Shown in pieces: positions 1 through 7,246 of a DNA stretch of 64,000 bases. The number at the start of each line of letters is the position of its first letter. Position 1 is the first letter of the stretch. The translations under genes were made by a program, and so were the position numbers. Location: NCBI GenBank assembly GCA_947470185.1, contig CANIRZ010000003.1, forward strand, positions 1 to 64,000. The letters run 5' to 3'. The notes below the pieces were generated by a model. The model did not search any database. It had not been told where the DNA came from and was given only the letters and a program-made list of their open reading frames with translations. The DNA comes from Sphingomonadales bacterium. Lineage in GTDB: Bacteria > Pseudomonadota > Alphaproteobacteria > Sphingomonadales > Sphingomonadaceae.

Positions 1-420
1 TTGGAAAAACTGCTTCAGGAAAAGTCGAAGGATTCGACCAATGTCTGGAACAGCATCCTTGAAAAGGGCGGCAGCGTGCAGCATCTCGATTTCCTCACAG
101 CAGAGGAAAAGGACACGTTCAAAACCAGCTTTGAAATCGACCAGCGTTGGTTGATTGAACTGGCCGCTGACCGCACGCCGTATATCGATCAGGCAACGTC
201 GCTGAACCTTTACATCCCTGCCGATGTGGAAAAATGGGACCTTCTCATGCTGCACTTCCGCGCATGGGAATTGGGCGTAAAATCGCTATATTATCTGCGT
301 TCGAAATCGATCCAGCGCGCTGGTTTTGCCGGCGGTGTTGAGGCGGATAATACCGCCGAAGCCCCGGTCATGGAGCTTGCGGCGCAAACCGATTATGAAG
401 AGTGTTTGGCCTGCCAATAA
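1..420 (+). CDS. nrdA: Ribonucleoside-diphosphate reductase alpha subunit, C-terminal part (5' end outside window)
   Basis: This is the last 139 codons of the large catalytic subunit of class I ribonucleotide reductase, which reduces ribonucleoside diphosphates to deoxyribonucleotides in the cytoplasm. The reading frame is open from base 1, so the gene is truncated by the window edge; the TTG at base 1 is not a real start. The visible part includes the segment around ELAADRTPYIDQATSLNLY, which is typical of the end of the catalytic barrel. It finishes with a flexible tail bearing a CxxC pair (ECLACQ), which in this family passes electrons from thioredoxin or glutaredoxin to the active site. 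nrdB follows 53 bases downstream on the same strand, so the two subunits are probably co-transcribed. Confidence 0.95.
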   Translation: MEKLLQEKSKDSTNVWNSILEKGGSVQHLDFLTAEEKDTFKTSFEIDQRWLIELAADRTPYIDQATSLNLYIPADVEKWDLLMLHFRAWELGVKSLYYLRSKSIQRAGFAGGVEADNTAEAPVMELAAQTDYEECLACQ

Positions 421-473
421 GGCGTCCAGATATCACTTCGAAGGTATAAAAATTTAGGTCCAAGGAAACAGAC

Positions 474-1526
474 ATGTCATTGTTACAAGCACGCAACAGC
501 TACAAGCCCTTTGAATATCCATGGGCTTATGACTTCTGGAAACGCCAGCAGCAGATCCATTGGTTGCCCGAAGAAGTACCCTTGGGCGAAGATTGCCGTG
601 ATTGGGCACAGAAGCTTTCGGATCACGAACGCAACCTGCTCACGCAAATCTTCCGCTTCTTCACGCAAGCCGATATCGAGGTACAGAATTGCTACCACGA
701 AAATTACGGCCGCGTGTTCAAGCCGACGGAAGTCAAGATGATGCTGACCGCGTTTTCCAACATGGAAACCGTCCACGTCGCGGCGTACAGCCACTTGCTC
801 GACACCATCGGCATGCCAGAATCCGAATATTCGGCGTTCCTCGAATATGAAGAAATGGCGGCGAAGGTCGATTATATCCACCAATTCGGCGTCGACACCG
901 ACGAAGACATTGCCCGCACATTGGCCATGTTCGGCGGCTTTACCGAAGGGCTTCAGTTGTTCGCATCGTTCGCGATGCTGATGAACTTCCCGCGCTTCAA
1001 CAAGATGAAGGGCATGGGGCAAATCGTATCCTGGTCGGTCCGCGATGAATCGCTGCACTGCGAAGGCATCACCAAGCTGTTCCACGCATTCTGTGCCGAG
1101 CGTGGCTGCCTTACCAAGTCGGTGAAGGAAGACATTATCGATTGCTGCCAGAAGGTCGTCCGTCTGGAAGATAACTTCATCGATCTCGCGTTCGAAATGG
1201 GCCCAGTTCCCGGCATGACCGCCAAGGAAATCAAACGCTATATCCGCTACATCGCCGATTGGCGCTTGGGTCAGCTTGGTTTTCAGCCAATTTACATGGT
1301 CGAAGAGCACCCGCTGCCATGGCTTGCGCCATTGTTGAACGGCGTCGAGCACGCCAACTTCTTCGAAACCCGCGCCACCGAATATAGCAAGGCGTCAACA
1401 CGTGGCGATTGGGGCCAAGTGTGGAGCAGCTTTGACAACCGCAAAAAGAAAGACGTCAGCGAAATTGTCGCCGCGGAAAATGACGGCATGGATATGTTTG
1501 AACAGGCCGGGGTTGCTGCGGAGTAG
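474..1526 (+). CDS. nrdB: Ribonucleoside-diphosphate reductase beta subunit (R2)
   Basis: The 350-aa radical-generating subunit partners with NrdA. All six di-iron ligands can be placed by E. coli R2 spacing: Asp67, Glu98, His101 (in METVH), Glu158, Glu192 and His195 (in DESLH). The radical tyrosine corresponds to Tyr105, four residues after His101, so this looks like a tyrosyl-radical class Ia-type enzyme rather than a tyrosine-less class Ic enzyme. An AAGGA-type ribosome binding site precedes the ATG at 474. The gene follows nrdA in the normal alphaproteobacterial order. A 289-aa open frame on the opposite strand inside it is a shadow of codon bias and is not called. Confidence 0.97.
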   Translation: MSLLQARNSYKPFEYPWAYDFWKRQQQIHWLPEEVPLGEDCRDWAQKLSDHERNLLTQIFRFFTQADIEVQNCYHENYGRVFKPTEVKMMLTAFSNMETVHVAAYSHLLDTIGMPESEYSAFLEYEEMAAKVDYIHQFGVDTDEDIARTLAMFGGFTEGLQLFASFAMLMNFPRFNKMKGMGQIVSWSVRDESLHCEGITKLFHAFCAERGCLTKSVKEDIIDCCQKVVRLEDNFIDLAFEMGPVPGMTAKEIKRYIRYIADWRLGQLGFQPIYMVEEHPLPWLAPLLNGVEHANFFETRATEYSKASTRGDWGQVWSSFDNRKKKDVSEIVAAENDGMDMFEQAGVAAE

Positions 1527-1688
1527 AAAAAAGTTGATGCGCCTAACATATTTACTTTGAACGGAAACTGCTTCCACGTCTTCGCAAATGTAAATGGTCC
1601 TGGTGAACATCTGCACGTACATTTGTAACAAGTAAGCCCTTGGCACGCAGTCACTTTAGGTGAAGCGAGTTGAGGGCACCCCAATGGG

Positions 1689-2666
1689 CTAAGTTTTTGC
1701 GTCTGGCGCATCCAACGCTGCACGCTCCTGCGCCGCCTGCTGAACCCCCTCCGGTTGCGCCCAATAGGGCAGCTCGTCGCCGGCATTGGTCCAATGCGCC
1801 TCGCCTTCCTGAAACGGCACGAATTCAGTCACCCGGTCGGGCGGAACCAGCTCGCCATGAAAAGGGGAGGTGTCGCGGCCGGCCATGACGAAAGATTCGT
1901 CGGGATCATCAACCAAAAGCGCGACGGAGTCATCGCCGCCCGAATCAATGATTGCCTCTGCCGCGCGGTAGCGGGCGGCGCATGCCTCAAGCGCGGCCGC
2001 AATGGCCGCCTGTGCCTCGGCATCGAGTTCGATGCCTTCGAAGTTTTCGAGCGCCTGCGCGGCGTCGTCTATGTTGTTGCCGGCCCTGCCATTGCTGTTG
2101 ATACCATTGCCGTTGATGCCATTGCCAGTGATCACGGTGCGCACGGTGGTGGTGCTTGCCTCTGCCGCCGATATGCTGCCGCCTGCACCCCCATTTGCCC
2201 CATTGCTGGCTGATCCAGCCTGCGCACGGGTGCTAAAATAGTTGATCGTGGTGCGCTTGCCATTTGCGTCCTGTCCATAATGGCGCAGGCAGAACATCAG
2301 CAGCCGGTCATTGCGTTTGCGCCGATAGCCCATCAACTTGCCCTTTTCAAAAACGGGGATCATCTCGCCCTCAATCGCGCGTTCGAAGGCGATGTCTTTT
2401 AGCTTTTGCACCCCGAAATCGAGCGCGGCATTCCATGCGGCGCGAAACTCCTCCGCCCCTTTTTGACGGCGCAGATAATAGACGCCCTCCAACGACATGT
2501 TGACGATCGCGGTTGCGCGCGACACGCAGCCAGTGTCGGCCAATGCCTCAATAAAGGCGCGCTGCCGTTCCGGCGTCCAGCCGTCATGGCGGTATCGCAA
2601 GGGTACTGGCGTGAAATCAGGCAAAGCCCCGCGGTCTTCGCGGGGGATGGGGACTTTGTTGCGCAT
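1689..2666 (-). CDS. Putative DNA-binding protein of unknown function with Asn/Gly-rich linker
   Basis: No function is assigned. The 325-aa protein has a basic N-terminal half that reads like a helix-turn-helix or terminase-small-subunit fold (WTPERQRAFIEALADTG, then CVSRATAIVNMSLEGVYYLR), a pattern used to bind DNA. A basic stretch (GYRRKRNDRLLMFCLRHYG) follows. The middle, around residues 175-200, is low complexity with NGIN-type repeats, and the C-terminal third is acidic and alanine-rich. I chose the ATG at 2666 because GGAG lies 8 bases upstream; another ATG at 2678 would add four residues. The gene converges on nrdB across a 162-base gap. Phage-type origin is possible, but no other phage gene is nearby. 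Confidence 0.75.
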   Translation of the reverse strand: MRNKVPIPREDRGALPDFTPVPLRYRHDGWTPERQRAFIEALADTGCVSRATAIVNMSLEGVYYLRRQKGAEEFRAAWNAALDFGVQKLKDIAFERAIEGEMIPVFEKGKLMGYRRKRNDRLLMFCLRHYGQDANGKRTTINYFSTRAQAGSASNGANGGAGGSISAAEASTTTVRTVITGNGINGNGINSNGRAGNNIDDAAQALENFEGIELDAEAQAAIAAALEACAARYRAAEAIIDSGGDDSVALLVDDPDESFVMAGRDTSPFHGELVPPDRVTEFVPFQEGEAHWTNAGDELPYWAQPEGVQQAAQERAALDAPDAKT

Positions 2667-2817
2667 GATAGGCTCCATTCGAAAAAATGGACGCCATTAT
2701 GAACCATATGGGTTATTGTAGGAAAATGGTTTTTGCGTCGTCGTCAGGCTATCGACGCCTTAGGGTCAGGAACAGTTCCCCCTTCCCCGCTTGCGCGTTT
2801 CGTGCAAGACTTGCCTT

Positions 2818-3243
2818 ATGATCCTTCAGCTTGCTGTTTCCACCTTCATGGTGCTGCTCACTGTGGTTATCCATGGTGGCGGGCTGGCCATTCTTGGGCG
2901 GATGTTACGCGGTGAGGTGCAGGTGGAGCGCGTGCATCATGTACCGGGGTTCTCGTTGCGGACGATGGGTTTTACGCTGGCGTTGGTGCTGGCGCTGTTC
3001 GTTCTCCATGGCATCGGGATCTGGCTCTACGCTTTTCTATATGAAGGCCTTGGCGCGGTCGCGGATCTTGAGACCGCTGTGTATTTTTCAACGATAAGCT
3101 ATGCCGGCATTGGATACGATGATCGCTATATCGTGCCGGCGTGGCGGCTCGTTGCCGCGATTGAGGGGATTAATGGCTTGCTATTGCTCGGCTGGTCGAC
3201 CGCCTTTTTTGTAACGATTGTTGCGCGGCTCGGGCGACGATAG
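2818..3243 (+). CDS. Small potassium-channel-like membrane protein (Ion_trans_2 family)
   Basis: The 141-aa protein has three hydrophobic segments: an N-terminal helix, a helix around residues 55-80, and a C-terminal helix (GINGLLLLGWSTAFFVTIVA). A pore-loop-like stretch (AVYFSTISYAGIGYDD) sits between the last two. This is the layout of the two-helix channel module preceded by one extra helix. The selectivity-filter region reads GIGYDD where potassium channels normally have TVGYGD, so ion specificity is uncertain. ATG at 2818 is chosen over an upstream TTG at 2791. It is divergent from the 325-aa putative DNA-binding gene and converges with the nuclease gene 7 bases away. Confidence 0.75.
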   Translation: MILQLAVSTFMVLLTVVIHGGGLAILGRMLRGEVQVERVHHVPGFSLRTMGFTLALVLALFVLHGIGIWLYAFLYEGLGAVADLETAVYFSTISYAGIGYDDRYIVPAWRLVAAIEGINGLLLLGWSTAFFVTIVARLGRR

Positions 3244-3250
3244 GCGTTTA

Positions 3251-3721
3251 TCAGCACCAGCTGCGCCTGCCGCCTTTATAATATCGGGCGAGCCCTTCTT
3301 CGACCAATATATCGCCAAGGCTTTTCCCACCGCGCGTGAGGATCCGCAATTTGCGGCCATAGCGATCTTCATCGCGGTTGATGCTTTGCAGCGTGAAGGG
3401 ACCGGCATTCACCAGCTGAAGCATCCGCCTAGTAGCCGCAGCGCCGAGTTTTGCCTCTGCCGGGCATTTCGGTTGATGCGTTTCGGGTGTATCAATATCG
3501 GCAATGCGGATCTTGGTTCCGCGATACCAAATCGTATCTCCGTCCACGACGCAGTTGGTGCCGCCATTATTATGGCAGAACACGAACGAAGCCGCTTCGG
3601 TGTCGGCGGGACGTGCGGCGAAGGCAGCGACGCCGCCAATCGGGGCTGTACCAGATAACGTTAAGCCACCCCCAAAAATGGCAACAGACAGCATCAACCT
3701 AAGCGAGAGAAACCGAGTCAT
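3251..3721 (-). CDS. Secreted thermonuclease-family (SNase-like) nuclease
   Basis: The 156-aa protein has an N-terminal signal peptide (MTRFLSLRLMLSVAIFGGG onward) and one staphylococcal-nuclease-like domain. The core motifs are visible: VVDGDTIWYRG, then RIADIDTPETHQPKCPAE, then DRYGRKLRIL. These hold the counterparts of the calcium-binding aspartates, catalytic Arg and Glu (RIADIDTPE) and second Arg (DRYGR) of the family, so the enzyme is probably active. It would cleave DNA or RNA in the periplasm or outside the cell. The protein ends in Cys; with the other cysteines this suggests disulphides. It converges with the small channel gene. Similar short exported SNase proteins are common in alphaproteobacteria. 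Confidence 0.85.
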   Translation of the reverse strand: MTRFLSLRLMLSVAIFGGGLTLSGTAPIGGVAAFAARPADTEAASFVFCHNNGGTNCVVDGDTIWYRGTKIRIADIDTPETHQPKCPAEAKLGAAATRRMLQLVNAGPFTLQSINRDEDRYGRKLRILTRGGKSLGDILVEEGLARYYKGGRRSWC

Positions 3722-3928
3722 AGTGCACTGGACCTTTGCGCATGACCACCGACCGAGCGCGTTGGATGCCGCGTAAAAGCGGGCACCTTAACTTGAAACT
3801 TGGACGGTGTTGCCACGCGATACCATGATTTACATATATGGCTCAACCGGTGTTGAAGTCATGGTGCGTTAGGTCTGATATGGACCTAAAAGCTTGCCCT
3901 CACGCCACGAATTGGACATGACTGCGGC

Positions 3929-4258
3929 ATGGACGATAGCCAGCACCCGCGCACCGCATTTAAGATACTGACCGCCGCGCAATGGGCGCAGTTTGAGGCG
4001 GACGGACTGTTTAAGGGCGCACCCGTGGACCTTGCCGACGGCTATATCCATTTATCGACAGCAGATCAGGTGCAGGGCACGCTGGACAAGCATTTTGCGG
4101 GGCAGGACGGTTTGGTGATCGCTGAAGTTGATCTCGCTCCGCTACAGTCCCTGATCAAATGGGAGGTGTCCCGCGGGGGCGCGCTGTTCCCGCATATTTA
4201 CGGCGACTTGCCGATGACCGCAATCATTGGGCATGTGCGGCAGATCAAAGCGGGATAG
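3929..4258 (+). CDS. DUF952 family protein
   Basis: The 109-aa cytoplasmic protein has the conserved DUF952 pattern: an N-terminal segment with W and F (ILTAAQWAQFEADG), a central DGYIHLSTADQVQGT motif, and an HIYGDLP motif near the C terminus. The biochemical role of the family is unknown; the conserved His residues and the fold relation to ADP-ribosyltransferase-like proteins are suggestive only. No partner gene is evident: it lies alone between a divergent nuclease gene and a convergent small acidic protein gene. The 207 bases upstream hold no recognisable element apart from the expected promoter space. Confidence 0.85.
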   Translation: MDDSQHPRTAFKILTAAQWAQFEADGLFKGAPVDLADGYIHLSTADQVQGTLDKHFAGQDGLVIAEVDLAPLQSLIKWEVSRGGALFPHIYGDLPMTAIIGHVRQIKAG

Positions 4259-4331
4259 AATTGGCCGCGCCGTAAACGGCCCATCCATTTGTGTGGATGG
4301 CGCATCGCGCGCCCAGCCCAGCCGGTTCGCG

Positions 4332-4697
4332 TCAGTAATTATTCCGGGGTCGGTTGCCGCGGCTGTCGACGTCGTCGGGTTCCCGCGCTGCCTCTCCTAA
4401 TGTTTCTGGTTCGTCATCATCGTTACGCTCACCACGATAGGCGTCCATGTCGATCCGTCCGCTGCGTTCCATCTGGTTCATATGGTCAACGACGTCCTGT
4501 GCGTCATCGGGCTCGATCTGTGCCGGGTTGCTTGGCCCGCCGCGCCTGCTTTCGTGGGCAGAGGCGCGATCAGCAATGCCACCTATGGCATCGTCGGACA
4601 CGGTTTGCGCCTGCGCGGCTTCGTCGTCTTGTTCGCTGTTGAAGGTTTCAGGCGCGGCGCCGATGGGGCGGCTATTGTCTGTCGGGGTCAAAGGCAT
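4332..4697 (-). CDS. Small acidic hydrophilic protein, probable general-stress gene
   Basis: The 121-aa protein is very rich in Asp, Glu, Asn and Arg, has no membrane segment and is probably largely disordered. The best-defined stretch is DAQDVVDHMNQMERSGRIDM, followed by DAYRGERNDDDEPETLG. I recall such a block in small unannotated sphingomonad proteins, but no function is known to me. The ATG at 4697 is preceded by a good ribosome binding site (AGGAAAGGAT); the open frame extends upstream but that part looks like leader. A GGAAC-N16-CGTT element just upstream matches the EcfG general-stress promoter, so the gene is probably induced by the PhyR-NepR-EcfG cascade (inference). Confidence 0.75.
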   Translation of the reverse strand: MPLTPTDNSRPIGAAPETFNSEQDDEAAQAQTVSDDAIGGIADRASAHESRRGGPSNPAQIEPDDAQDVVDHMNQMERSGRIDMDAYRGERNDDDEPETLGEAAREPDDVDSRGNRPRNNY

Positions 4698-4721
4698 ATC
4701 CTTTCCTGTTAGGAAAGTGCA

Positions 4722-4746
4722 AACGCCATTGTAGAACTGCTGTTCC
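4722..4746 (-). promoter_or_regulatory. Predicted EcfG (general stress sigma factor) promoter
   Basis: Read on the minus strand, GGAAC is followed after 16 bases by CGTT. This is the alphaproteobacterial EcfG consensus (GGAAC, N16-17, CGTT). The -10 element lies about 24 bases upstream of the ATG at 4697, which leaves room for a short leader with the AGGAAAGGAT ribosome binding site. Confidence 0.65.
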
Positions 4747-4756
4747 CTCGGAACGT

Positions 4757-5461
4757 TCAGCCGTGCCAGTGAAAGGCTATATTGCTTTCGCCCGTGCATG
4801 TGCCGGTGCTGTCGAAACGCCGTTCCAGTATATGTCCTGCCCCATCCTGATCCACCGCCAATATTGTGCTGCACCGCGTGCCATAAACTGTATTGCGGAT
4901 GAAAATGGGGTGCGCGTTGTCGGGCAGGTCATAGGCATCTGCGAGATCGTCAAAGAGTGCCGCCGGATCGTCCGCTGCGCCATTAAGCCAGGTCTGGAGC
5001 GCGCGGTTCAATCGCTCTTTGCGCGGCCAGCGTTCGCCCTTGACGGCATTGGAAAGGCCGTGGATCCCGTCACCCAATGATATTCTCAGGTCCAATGGAC
5101 GGTTCGACAGATATTGTAGACCGTCTTGATCGCCAATCAACAGGTTAAACGGGTTGAACGCAGCCATTGTCTCCGGCACATCACCGCGGGTCAACCAATC
5201 CGTCACCAAGGCACCGCGCGACGCTTTCTGGGGATCTGGGCCTTCGGGGTCTCGCACGTTGGTCACAATACCGAAGCGCCCATTGCGGCTTACGCCCATC
5301 CATGTGCCTTGGGATGAGATGTCACGTCCCGCGATGATGGCAGGGGCATCGTCCCATGCTGCCAAGGGTGCGGCGGCGCGGGCATGATATTCGTCGCGGT
5401 TGCCCGCAACCACCAAACGCCAACGCGGATGCGCATTCCAAGCGACAGAGACTACGCACAT
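4757..5461 (-). CDS. NRDE / TANGO2 family protein
   Basis: The 234-aa protein starts MCVVSVAWNAHPRW and carries the name-giving NRDE box (VVAGNRDEYHARAAAPLAAW). TANGO2-type proteins resemble N-terminal-nucleophile hydrolases, and Cys2 here would be the exposed nucleophile after removal of Met. In eukaryotes the family affects Golgi organisation and haem or acyl-CoA handling; the bacterial role is not established. The longer frame upstream of 5461 has no support, and the ATG at 5461 is the one that gives Cys2. It overlaps the end of the SRAP-like gene by 10 bases, so the two are probably translated from one message. Confidence 0.85.
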   Translation of the reverse strand: MCVVSVAWNAHPRWRLVVAGNRDEYHARAAAPLAAWDDAPAIIAGRDISSQGTWMGVSRNGRFGIVTNVRDPEGPDPQKASRGALVTDWLTRGDVPETMAAFNPFNLLIGDQDGLQYLSNRPLDLRISLGDGIHGLSNAVKGERWPRKERLNRALQTWLNGAADDPAALFDDLADAYDLPDNAHPIFIRNTVYGTRCSTILAVDQDGAGHILERRFDSTGTCTGESNIAFHWHG

Positions 5462-6018
5462 AGGGCGCGCCCTGCGATATGTGGCTGCAGCAGTTTTGAC
5501 GCATCCTTCCAATCCGCCGTCAGCCAAGCCTGTTGCTGCGCCCCGTCCAGGATAAGCGGTGTGCTGCGTTTGCCCTGCTCTGCCGCGTCATCAACGCTTA
5601 TGATCGCAAAGACGGGCATGTCCGTCAGGTCGCGCCAAATCCCTGCCATAGCGAACAAGGGCGGGGTTTCGATATCGCGGCGCTCAAGCTTTCGCTTGGC
5701 GGTTGGAATAATCGCCGTTGCTGGCACAAGGCAGCGCAATTCAACATGCCGCAAATTGCCAATCCAGAACGGGCTTTCCACATTGCGCACGGTCGGCACC
5801 CATTGCACCTCCCCATTTGGCTTTAGGCTGTTAGGGGCGGGATAGCCCCAGACCATTGGCCGAATGACGCGCTGCGATGTTCTGGCGGACCGCACGATAA
5901 CCGGCGCAAACTCTCCAGGCCGCAAGTCGCCACCACCCCAAGGATCAGGACCATGCGCTGCATCAAAGGCCTCCGCAATCGCCCCAGACGGCGCATCCAG
6001 GCGATAGGCGCGAGTCAT
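5452..6018 (-). CDS. SRAP (YedK/HMCES-like) domain protein lacking catalytic residues
   Basis: The 188-aa protein aligns over its length with the SOS-response-associated peptidase fold: VWGYPAPNSLKPNGEV, then VRNVESPFW, then HVELRCLVPATAIIP, then FAMAGIWRDL, then TPLILDGAQQQAWL. Active YedK/HMCES uses Cys2 to crosslink abasic sites, plus an Asn, a Glu and a His. Here the protein begins MTRAYRL, so Cys2 is Thr. The Glu after RCLVPA is missing (AIIP instead of GFYEW), and the HDRMP-type His is replaced (KRSTP). Only the Asn remains. An in-frame TAG nine bases upstream of the ATG rules out a longer start supplying Cys. It is likely a non-catalytic paralogue, perhaps a DNA-binding relic. Confidence 0.8.
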   Translation of the reverse strand: MTRAYRLDAPSGAIAEAFDAAHGPDPWGGGDLRPGEFAPVIVRSARTSQRVIRPMVWGYPAPNSLKPNGEVQWVPTVRNVESPFWIGNLRHVELRCLVPATAIIPTAKRKLERRDIETPPLFAMAGIWRDLTDMPVFAIISVDDAAEQGKRSTPLILDGAQQQAWLTADWKDASKLLQPHIAGRALCA

Positions 6019-6059
6019 ATCAATCCGCTAAAGACCGCAGCTTCGAGCGGCACGACGGA

Positions 6060-7211
6060 TCACAATTGCTTTTCGTAAATACGATATACTTTGTTGATCT
6101 TGCCATTAATGGCTTCGCCGACGGAATTCATCGGACCATTATCGTCCAGTACCCATCCAAATTCGCCACGCGTTGCGCCAAAGTCGGCCGTCGATGAATC
6201 GCGGATCAGCGATACCAGCATGAAGGCCAGCTGGCTCGCCATTCTGGTCGACTGTAGCTTCTTGACCACGCCCATTAACGGCACCCGCATTGTCCGGACC
6301 TTCGGCGCGCGGAGCCACCAAAGCAGTTTCGCCCAGTTAAACGGGAACAACGATCCGCCGAACGTGCCCGTCTTCTCGTTAATATCGGGCCATGTCATCA
6401 TGAAGGCCACAGGTTCCCCATCGACTTCCGCGATGCGGATCAGCTCGCTAAAAACGATCGGTTTCAACTGCTTTCCAGTGTGCGCCACCTCGGCATCTGT
6501 GATCGGGACAAAACCCCAATTGCCGCTCCATGCGTCGTTCAAGATAGACAGAATGATGGCGGCTTCGGCATCGAAATTTTTCTTGTTCACCTTGCGAATG
6601 ACAATGCGTTCGTTCCGTTCGCCCGACGCGACGATGCGTTGCACCAAAGGGGGAAAGGGCACGTCAATCGGGATTTGGTAGGTATAGAGGTCTTTGACAC
6701 CCGCATAACCGGCCGCTTCAATCCACGCGCCATAAGCGGGGTTGTGATAGCCCATGAGTATAGTGGGTGGGTGATCATGGCCGTCAATCAGCAGCCCTGG
6801 CTCTTCCCAGATCGACAGGCTCAACGGCCCCAGTGAACGGACCATTTTCTTATCGCGCAGCCACGCCTCTGCTGCAGCGATTAACGGTTTTGCAACGTCG
6901 GAATCTTCCGCTTCAAAAAAACCCCAATTGCCAACGCCCGGCCCCATGCCTTGTTCTGGCGGCTGTTTCAGCGCGAGATGGTCCATATGTGCGGAGATGC
7001 GGCCAACGACACGGCCAGCGCGCTCGGCAAGGAAAAGCTGCGCCTCACCATGGCCAAACCAGGGGTTTTTTCCCGGTGTGATAGTTGCCATCACATCGCT
7101 TTTTAGCGGCGGAACCCAATTGGGATCGCCCGCATACAAGCGAAAAGGCAGGTCAACAAATGCCTTTTTGTCGGCCATGGTCACAACTGGGCGAATATGT
7201 ATCTGTGTCAT
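6060..7211 (-). CDS. GNAT-fold N-acyltransferase, probable bacterial ceramide synthase
   Basis: The 383-aa protein belongs to a GNAT-fold family that databases often label dATP pyrophosphohydrolase or hypothetical. It starts MTQIHIRPVVTMADKKAF, followed by the family block DLPFRLYAGDPNWVPPLKSD, then LAERAGRVVGRISAH, where GNAT proteins have the central strand and acyl-CoA loop. From memory, the Caulobacter ceramide synthase (bCerS, near spt) belongs to this type; it transfers a fatty acyl group to the amine of the sphingoid base. The assignment rests on this resemblance and on the neighbouring spt, ACP and reductase genes. ATG at 7211 is chosen; upstream codons lack similarity. It reads in the same direction as lptG and lptF. 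Confidence 0.65.
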   Translation of the reverse strand: MTQIHIRPVVTMADKKAFVDLPFRLYAGDPNWVPPLKSDVMATITPGKNPWFGHGEAQLFLAERAGRVVGRISAHMDHLALKQPPEQGMGPGVGNWGFFEAEDSDVAKPLIAAAEAWLRDKKMVRSLGPLSLSIWEEPGLLIDGHDHPPTILMGYHNPAYGAWIEAAGYAGVKDLYTYQIPIDVPFPPLVQRIVASGERNERIVIRKVNKKNFDAEAAIILSILNDAWSGNWGFVPITDAEVAHTGKQLKPIVFSELIRIAEVDGEPVAFMMTWPDINEKTGTFGGSLFPFNWAKLLWWLRAPKVRTMRVPLMGVVKKLQSTRMASQLAFMLVSLIRDSSTADFGATRGEFGWVLDDNGPMNSVGEAINGKINKVYRIYEKQL

Positions 7212-7246
7212 TCTGTATCCCTGAAACTCTATGCAGCGCGCGGACC

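Noticed and set aside
483-1352. 289-aa open frame opposite nrdB
   Set aside because: Shadow of codon bias; nrdB on the other strand has all catalytic residues.
2091-2130. Possible CRISPR-like short repeats
   Set aside because: They are in-frame NGIN codon repeats within a gene, too short and without spacers.
2754-2779. GGAAC-N17-CGTC upstream of the 325-aa gene as a second EcfG promoter
   Set aside because: The -10 element departs from CGTT in its last base, and the leader would be about 80 bases; not strong enough to call.
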